Shown: positions 59,790 to 64,000 of the stretch, one piece after another | How positions within the stretch are numbered: position 1 is the stretch's first letter | Layout of the letters: every line of letters starts with the position of its first letter | Assembly (NCBI GenBank): GCA_003023405.1 | Contig: PXST01000002.1 | Span: forward strand, 12,108-76,107 | Direction: 5' to 3' | Length of the DNA stretch: 64,000 nt | Origin: Halobacteriales archaeon SW_8_68_21 | Lineage (GTDB): Archaea; Halobacteriota; Halobacteria; Halobacteriales; Haloferacaceae | Made by a program: the position numbers and the translations under genes | Notes under the pieces: generated by a model | The model's input: only the letters and a program-made list of their open reading frames with translations | Told to the model about the DNA's origin: nothing | Databases searched by the model: none

Positions 59790-60620
59790 ATGGACTTCTT
59801 CGAGACCCTCGCAGACCGGATCGAGGCGGTCGACAGCGTCGTCTCGGTCGGTCTCGACCCCGACCCGAGCCGGCTCCCCGGGCACGTGGCCGACGCCGAC
59901 CTCCCGCGGTGGGCGTTCAACCGCCGGATCATCGACGCGACCCACGAACACGCCGCCTGCTACAAGCCGAACGCCGCCTTCTACGAGGACCCCGACGGCT
60001 GGCGCGCGCTCCGCGAGACCGCGGCCTACGCCGAGGGGAAGGGCGTCCCCGTCCTGCTGGACGCCAAGCGGGGCGACATCGGGAACACCGCGCGGCGGTA
60101 CGCCGAGGCGCTCGACTGGGTCGACGGGATCACGGTGAACCCGTACCTCGGTCGCGACTCGCTCCAGCCGTTCCTCGATCGCGCGGACAAGGGCGTGTTC
60201 GCGCTCTGTCGCACCTCGAACGCGGGCGGGGCGGACTTCCAGGACCTCGAACTCGCCTCCGGCGAACCGCTCTACGAGCGCGTCGCCGCGCTCGCGGACG
60301 TCTGGAACGCGAACGACAACGTCGGGCTCGTCGTCGGCGCGACCGCGCCCGAGGAGCTGGAGACGGTCCGCGAGATCGTCCCCGAGATCCCGTTTCTCGT
60401 CCCCGGCGTCGGCGCGCAGGGGGGCGACGTCGAGGCCGCGGTCGAACACGGACTCGCCTCGCGACCGGACCTCCCGGTCGACGTCGGCCTCGTGAACTCC
60501 TCGCGTGGGATCATCTTCGCCGGCGAGGAGTCGAGCCGTCCCGACGACGAGGCGACGTACTTCGGCGCTGCGGGCGACGCGGCCAAGCGGCTCACGAAGC
60601 GGCTGAACCGACATCGGTAA
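59790..60620 (+). CDS. pyrF: Orotidine 5'-phosphate decarboxylase, type 2
   Basis: This is the last step of UMP synthesis. The 276-aa TIM-barrel protein begins FFETLADRIEAVDSVVSVGL, has the catalytic Lys/Asp motif LLDAKRGDIGNTARRYAEAL (DxKxxD with the second-turn Asp), and the phosphate-binding loop FLVPGVGAQGGDVEAAVEHG, with GLVNSSRGIIFAGEE at the end. These are characteristic of the longer type 2 PyrF. The ~230 bp upstream hold no gene. The gene is intact. Confidence 0.92.
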   Translation: MDFFETLADRIEAVDSVVSVGLDPDPSRLPGHVADADLPRWAFNRRIIDATHEHAACYKPNAAFYEDPDGWRALRETAAYAEGKGVPVLLDAKRGDIGNTARRYAEALDWVDGITVNPYLGRDSLQPFLDRADKGVFALCRTSNAGGADFQDLELASGEPLYERVAALADVWNANDNVGLVVGATAPEELETVREIVPEIPFLVPGVGAQGGDVEAAVEHGLASRPDLPVDVGLVNSSRGIIFAGEESSRPDDEATYFGAAGDAAKRLTKRLNRHR

Positions 60621-60635
60621 CACCGCCTATCTTCC

Positions 60636-60776
60636 CTATCCGCGCCCGGCAGCACAGTCGGCGCAGGCGCGGGTCGTCTCGTCCCAGTGGTCGTCACAGA
60701 CGGCGCGGCCGCAGCGATCGCAGGTGTGCGTCGCGGTCGCCGCCTCGCAGACCTGACAGAGTCCGGTGAGACTCAT
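60636..60776 (-). CDS. Small zinc-finger protein (46 aa)
   Basis: The reverse strand encodes MSLTGLCQVCEAATATHTCD, RCGRAVCDDHWDETTRACAD, CAAGRG and a TAG. Four CxxC/CxxH-type pairs (CQVC, CDRC, CDDH, CADC) would bind two zinc ions in a compact fold like a small B-box or RING-like finger. Such tiny zinc proteins are frequent in haloarchaea. It is divergent from trmY, with 50 bp between starts. A protein- or RNA-binding role is likely but not shown. Confidence 0.7.
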   Translation of the reverse strand: MSLTGLCQVCEAATATHTCDRCGRAVCDDHWDETTRACADCAAGRG

Positions 60777-60826
60777 AGCGGGGGTTGGGTCGCACGCCTT
60801 ATGACGATCGGGGGCGACGCGAGGAC

Positions 60827-61456
60827 ATGCGCCAGTTCGTCGTCATCGGCCGCGACGTGCCCACCGACCCCGACGCGATCTCGCTGTCGGACGTGCCCGG
60901 AGCCGGACGGCTTGACCTGCTTTGCCGGTGTGTCAGCGCCGGCGTCTTCCTCTCGCACGGCATCCGCGAGTCGGTCCGGGTCCACCTCGTGATCGCCGAC
61001 GCGTTCACCGTCACCTTCGATTCCGACGCGCTCCGGCACCTCCACCCCGACGAGCGCAACGTCGCCGCGCGGGTCCGCGACGCGCTCGCCGCGCAGGACG
61101 ACGCCATCGGCCACATGCCCGCGGACGTCTCGCCGGGCGTCGAACTCCGCCGGATGGGGCTCGACGCGACGCTCGACCGGCTCGTGGGTGGCGGGGAGGG
61201 CGGCTCCGGCGGTCGCGGCCCCGACGGCACGCTCGTCCAACTTCACGAGGCGGGCGACCCGCTCGTCGACGCCGAGCCACCGACCGACCCCGTGTTCGTC
61301 CTCTCAGACCACCACGACTTCACTCCAGAGGAGGCCGGGTCGATCGCCGAGCGCGCCGAGCGCCGCCTCCGCGTCGGACCCGAACTGCTCCACGCCGACC
61401 ACGCGATCACGGTGGTTCACAACTGGCTCGACACCGATGGCTACGCCACCTACTGA
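60827..61456 (+). CDS. trmY: tRNA (pseudouridine(54)-N1)-methyltransferase TrmY
   Basis: This archaeal SPOUT enzyme methylates Psi54 in tRNA. The 209-aa protein starts MRQFVVIGRDVPTDPDAISL and contains DLLCRCVSAGVFLSHGIRES, HLVIADAFTVTFDSDALRHL, and the C-terminal knot FVLSDHHDFTPEEAGSIAER with HAITVVHNWLDTDG. A longer in-frame start at 60785 is possible, but the family N-terminus is at 60827. The 3' end overlaps the CHY zinc-finger gene by 20 bp. Confidence 0.9.
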   Translation: MRQFVVIGRDVPTDPDAISLSDVPGAGRLDLLCRCVSAGVFLSHGIRESVRVHLVIADAFTVTFDSDALRHLHPDERNVAARVRDALAAQDDAIGHMPADVSPGVELRRMGLDATLDRLVGGGEGGSGGRGPDGTLVQLHEAGDPLVDAEPPTDPVFVLSDHHDFTPEEAGSIAERAERRLRVGPELLHADHAITVVHNWLDTDGYATY

Positions 61457-61871
61457 CGAGCCGAGAGCGGACCGCGAGACGACGACCACACCCGACACCG
61501 ATCCGCGCTTTACACTCCCGTTGCGCGGAATTTCCGTCGACTCCGAGACGCGCTGTGCCCACTGGGACGACCCCGTCGACGTGATCGCGCTCCGGTTCGG
61601 CTGCTGTGGGACGTACTACCCCTGTGACGCCTGTCACGACGCCGCGACCGACCACGAGGCGGTCCCGTGGCCCCGCGAGCGGTTCGACGAGCCGGCGGTC
61701 CTGTGCGGGGTCTGTCGAACGACGCTGACCGCCCGGCAGTACCTCAATAGCGACGAAGACAACTGTCCCGCGTGTGGGACTGCGTTCAACCCCGGATGCC
61801 GAAAGCACCGCGATCGGTACTTCGGGACCGAAGACGCGGCGGAGTCCGGGAACGACGACGAGAGATCATAA
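61437..61871 (+). CDS. CHY-type zinc finger protein
   Basis: This 144-aa protein has the CHY zinc-finger pattern: RCAHWDDPVDVIALRFGCCG, TYYPCDACHDAATDHE, VLCGVCRTTLTARQYLNSDE, DNCPACGTAFNPGCRKHRDR. More than ten Cys/His ligands would bind three zinc ions. The start overlaps the end of trmY, implying co-transcription and coupling. A chaperone, E3-like or RNA-related role has been suggested for other CHY proteins; none can be assigned here. Confidence 0.85.
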   Translation: MATPPTDEPRADRETTTTPDTDPRFTLPLRGISVDSETRCAHWDDPVDVIALRFGCCGTYYPCDACHDAATDHEAVPWPRERFDEPAVLCGVCRTTLTARQYLNSDEDNCPACGTAFNPGCRKHRDRYFGTEDAAESGNDDERS

Positions 61872-61876
61872 CAGAA

Positions 61877-61988
61877 TGTGCGGTGGCGCGTGCCTCCGAG
61901 CGGTCGCCACCGGCGACCGCAAGGAGCACCGCGCGAGGGAGTCCACAGCGAGCGTCTGCCCGCCTCGCGGCTGGGGCTTCGGCGGTCG
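61877..61988 (+). repeat. Copy 3 of the dispersed hairpin element
   Basis: Starting 6 nt after the CHY gene: TGCGGTGGCGCGTGCCTCCG, then a perfect 9-bp stem GCGGTCGCC-ACC-GGCGACCGC (61900-61920), AAGGAGCACCGCGCGAGGGA, a ~35-bp variable part, and CGGCTGGGGCTTCGGCGGTC. The order and outer pairing match copy 1 (15409), with a different inner stem. The remaining ~195 bp to tRNA-Pro contain no gene I can support. Confidence 0.65.
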
Positions 61989-62183
61989 TGTTCTCGACAG
62001 CGACTACGTCGTAGCGAGCGGCCGAACCGCTTCGAGAACGTTCACGCCGGAACCGCACCACCACGCATCACGTACTGTTTCCGGGACAGCGGCGTCGTCG
62101 GTCCCACCGGTACGATATCCGGCAGCCGCGTATCGCCCCCCTTTCGGAAGGATTAAGAGAACGAGCGGCTTTCAGTTAGGTGC

Positions 62184-62256
62184 GGGCCGGTGGGGTAGCT
62201 TGGTATCCTTCGGCCTTCGGGTGGCCGTAACCACGATTCAAATTCGTGCCGGCCCA
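62184..62256 (+). tRNA. tRNA-Pro (CGG anticodon)
   Basis: The cloverleaf is acceptor GGGCCGG/CCGGCCC with discriminator A, D-arm GGGTAGCTTGGTATCC, anticodon stem CGGCC/GGCCG with loop TTCGGGT (anticodon CGG), and T-arm CACGATTCAAATTCGTG. CCA is not encoded. AT-rich DNA begins immediately after it. Confidence 0.95.
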
Positions 62257-62313
62257 CTACCCGATTATACTCTTTATTGGATACTATTCGACGATATGTT
62301 CAACATCAGGTCA

Positions 62314-62733
62314 TTAGCATTTGGACCCATCCATCAATATTTCTTCATGTCTACCGTATCTAATGTTGATATCGATTTCTTCGTCAAAATCTCCTTGTCT
62401 TCCAACGCAATCAGCAGTCCCCTCAATAGACTTCACTTCGTCCCCATTGAGGAAGAGCTTAGCCGTGTAATCAACACCGGTAGGGACATTAGAGACAGCA
62501 TCTGGTTCTATTCTTGAATACGGGTTGTCTGGGCTTCCAGATCGTAATTCAAATTCCTGATCAAGAACCGTCGTACCAAGTATCTCAATTTGTACTTGAG
62601 GGCTACACGACTCTTCTCTATAATTTCGAAATCTGAGTCCAACTGTTCCGAATGCTGGAATCGATGTACATCCAGCCAAGCCGGATACTATCGATACAGT
62701 ACCCAGATGTATTAAATGACGACGTGAGATCAT
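62314..62733 (-). CDS. Small lipoprotein of unknown family in AT-rich DNA
   Basis: This 139-aa protein has a Tat-like lipoprotein signal (ISRRHLIHLGTVSIVSGLAG, then lipobox Cys) and a beta-rich mature part with two further cysteines (EESCSPQVQIEILGTTVLDQ; GTADCVGRQGDFDEEIDINI). Codon use is AT-rich, unlike the chromosome. With its position behind tRNA-Pro, this suggests acquisition by transfer. I see no attachment repeat or integrase. The ~220 bp beyond its start, up to the DUF429 gene, hold nothing recognisable. Confidence 0.65.
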   Translation of the reverse strand: MISRRHLIHLGTVSIVSGLAGCTSIPAFGTVGLRFRNYREESCSPQVQIEILGTTVLDQEFELRSGSPDNPYSRIEPDAVSNVPTGVDYTAKLFLNGDEVKSIEGTADCVGRQGDFDEEIDINIRYGRHEEILMDGSKC

Positions 62734-62954
62734 ACCTTAACTGCTTGATCTAGGCATAAATTTTCTCTGCTATATTTTAAGAGAAGACAGAAAGTCCCAC
62801 ACGCTCAGACTATCGACGAATTTCGTCTCGCTCCGATTCTCGTCACTCGTTTCTCCCCGTACACCGACCCCGAAAGCGACTGGGCCCAACAATTCGAAAC
62901 GGTCCTACTCTCTCGCCCAGCAACCACTTCCGACTGGGGACCCTGAATCGATCG

Positions 62955-63752
62955 ATGTCAATCGAGACCGTCGCGGGCGTCGACTGGGCGGGCGGCGCGT
63001 GGATCGCAGTCGTGTTCGACGGAGACAGTGATCCGACATGCCGCCTCGAAGCGGATCTAAAAGCCCTCTGGAACGACGGCGTCGACCGGATCCTCGTCGA
63101 CGTGCCGATCGGCCTCCCCGACGACGCCGAGACGCTGGCGAAACGCGAGGCGGTCGACGCGGCCGCGCGGGCGGCCGCCGAACGTCCGAGCAGCGTGTTC
63201 CCCGTGCCCTCGCGCGGAGCGTGCGAGCTGGCGCGCGACGACGCCGACTACGAGACGGTGAGCGAGCGGAATCGCGCCGACCTCGACAAGGGACTCAGCC
63301 GGCAGTCGTACCACATCGCGCCGGCGGTCGGTGCGGTCGACGCGTTCCTCCGCGAAGACGAGGCGGCGCGGGAGCGCGTGATGGAGGCACACCCCGAGGT
63401 GTGTTTCCGCGGCCTCAACGGGTCGCCGCTCGACCGCTCGAAGACAACGGCCCGAGGCGTCGGCGAGCGCCTCGACGCGCTCGACGGCCATCTTACGGAT
63501 CCGGGTGCCACGCTCGGCCGGATCTGTCGGGAACTGGTCGACGCCGAACCCGGGACCGCAGCGGGCGATTCCCCGGACGAAGGGGTGACCGCCGACCCCA
63601 CCGTCGACGACGCCGTCGACGCGCTCGGGCTGGCGGTGGTCGCCCGCCACGCCGGCGACGAACTCCGATTCTTGCCCGGGGACGCGACTTACGGAGACAG
63701 CGAAGGGATCCCGATGCGAATGGCCTACTGGAGCGACGAGCCGCTGGCGTGA
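62955..63752 (+). CDS. DUF429 family protein (RNase H-like fold)
   Basis: This 265-aa protein starts MSIETVAGVDWAGGAWIAVV, with the GxDxA/G pattern typical of DUF429 (a ribonuclease-H-like fold), followed by DRILVDVPIGLPDDAETLAK, RPSSVFPVPSRGACELARDD, SRQSYHIAPAVGAVDAFLRE and MEAHPEVCFRGLNGSPLDRS. The end DDAVDALGLAVVARHAG carries the last conserved Asp of the fold. The conserved acidic residues would suit a metal-dependent nuclease. The function is unproven. Confidence 0.82.
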   Translation: MSIETVAGVDWAGGAWIAVVFDGDSDPTCRLEADLKALWNDGVDRILVDVPIGLPDDAETLAKREAVDAAARAAAERPSSVFPVPSRGACELARDDADYETVSERNRADLDKGLSRQSYHIAPAVGAVDAFLREDEAARERVMEAHPEVCFRGLNGSPLDRSKTTARGVGERLDALDGHLTDPGATLGRICRELVDAEPGTAAGDSPDEGVTADPTVDDAVDALGLAVVARHAGDELRFLPGDATYGDSEGIPMRMAYWSDEPLA

Positions 63753-63836
63753 GAGAGGGCGACCAGGAAGTGGAACCGAGACCAGACTGACCGGCCGATC
63801 GCATCTGACGCGAGGACGAGGAGACGCCGCGACCCG

Positions 63837-63998
63837 TCAGTCCGCGCGCTCCGGCCGCGGCTCGCTGCCTCCGCCGAGCGCAGTCCGGCCGGTCCGGATC
63901 GTGCGCCGCACGAGTTCGTCGACGCTCCGCCGACGCTTGACGAACAGCGCGATTCCGAGGAGGGCGTACACGACGGTGAACGCGTACAGCACCGTCAT
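63837..63998 (-). CDS. Small membrane protein, or C-terminal end of a gene crossing the window edge
   Basis: The reverse-strand frame from ATG 63998 gives 53 aa: one hydrophobic span (MTVLYAFTVVYALLGIALFV) followed by a basic stretch (KRRRSVDELVRRTIRTGRT) and a polar tail ending before a TGA at 63839-63837. Codon bias is haloarchaeal. The frame may start here or further upstream beyond base 64000, so the true length is uncertain. No family is recognised. Confidence 0.5.
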   Translation of the reverse strand: MTVLYAFTVVYALLGIALFVKRRRSVDELVRRTIRTGRTALGGGSEPRPERAD

Positions 63999-64000
63999 GC

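Overview
The window is haloarchaeal chromosome, most like Halorubrum or a close relative. The DNA is GC-rich with strong G/C in third codon positions. Proteins are very acidic, secreted proteins carry twin-arginine lipoprotein signals, and many genes look leaderless with a TATA-like box about 25-30 nt before the start. Archaeal core genes include transcription factor E, ribosomal protein S8e, SecF-SecD, Trm56, TrmY, type 2 PurC and archaeal RNase HII.

Layout. 1-2.0 kb: small haloarchaeal hypotheticals. 2.0-12.4 kb: a catabolic and uptake cluster with a glutaryl-CoA-dehydrogenase-like enzyme, an enolase-superfamily dehydratase, a LarA-like nickel-pincer racemase homologue, an atypical SDR, a cupin, an FAH-family hydrolase, UspA and a TAXI-type TRAP transporter. 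The dehydratase/SDR/FAH trio resembles the diketo-hydrolase route for sugar acids. 12.5-21.8 kb: housekeeping genes (Dna2-like helicase-nuclease, PurC, Trm56, TFE, a CinA-like protein). 22.2-26.7 kb: a damaged stretch in which three adjacent genes (ATP-NAD kinase-like, maltose O-acetyltransferase, PRPP synthetase) each appear to lack an internal block and to be frameshifted, followed by gene fragments. 26.7-34.5 kb: gamma-glutamyltransferase and a branched-chain-type ABC transporter (LivFGMH) whose binding protein has its two halves in swapped order. A row of hairpins lies between the binding protein and livF. 34.7-37.2 kb: LipA, a PD-(D/E)xK-like protein and a PIN fragment.

37.27-41.03 kb is a 3.7-kb, AT-richer integrative element in tRNA-Thr(GGT), bounded by a 41-bp repeat. 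It carries a DNA methyltransferase, a convergent ScaI-family restriction enzyme, a tiny AbrB-like protein and a tyrosine integrase broken by one in-frame TGA. TGTACA hexamers lie at both promoter regions of the element.

41.1-64 kb: a crotonase, tRNA-Gly with degenerate 3'-end-like copies behind it, a phosphate permease, a cis-prenyltransferase homologue without the catalytic motif, a decayed IS6-type element, SecFD, a DtxR regulator coupled to a GDT1-type transporter, RNase HII, S8e, a K+ channel with RCK domains, DpsA, a nitrilase, MutY, PyrF, TrmY, tRNA-Pro, an AT-rich lipoprotein gene and a DUF429 protein.

Strongest second-look items: the permuted binding protein, the three consecutive deleted genes (possibly an assembly problem), the tRNA-Thr restriction element with its TGTACA operator-like array, and a hairpin repeat family seen at 15.4, 30.1 and 61.9 kb. 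All family names come from reading the translations; no database search was run.
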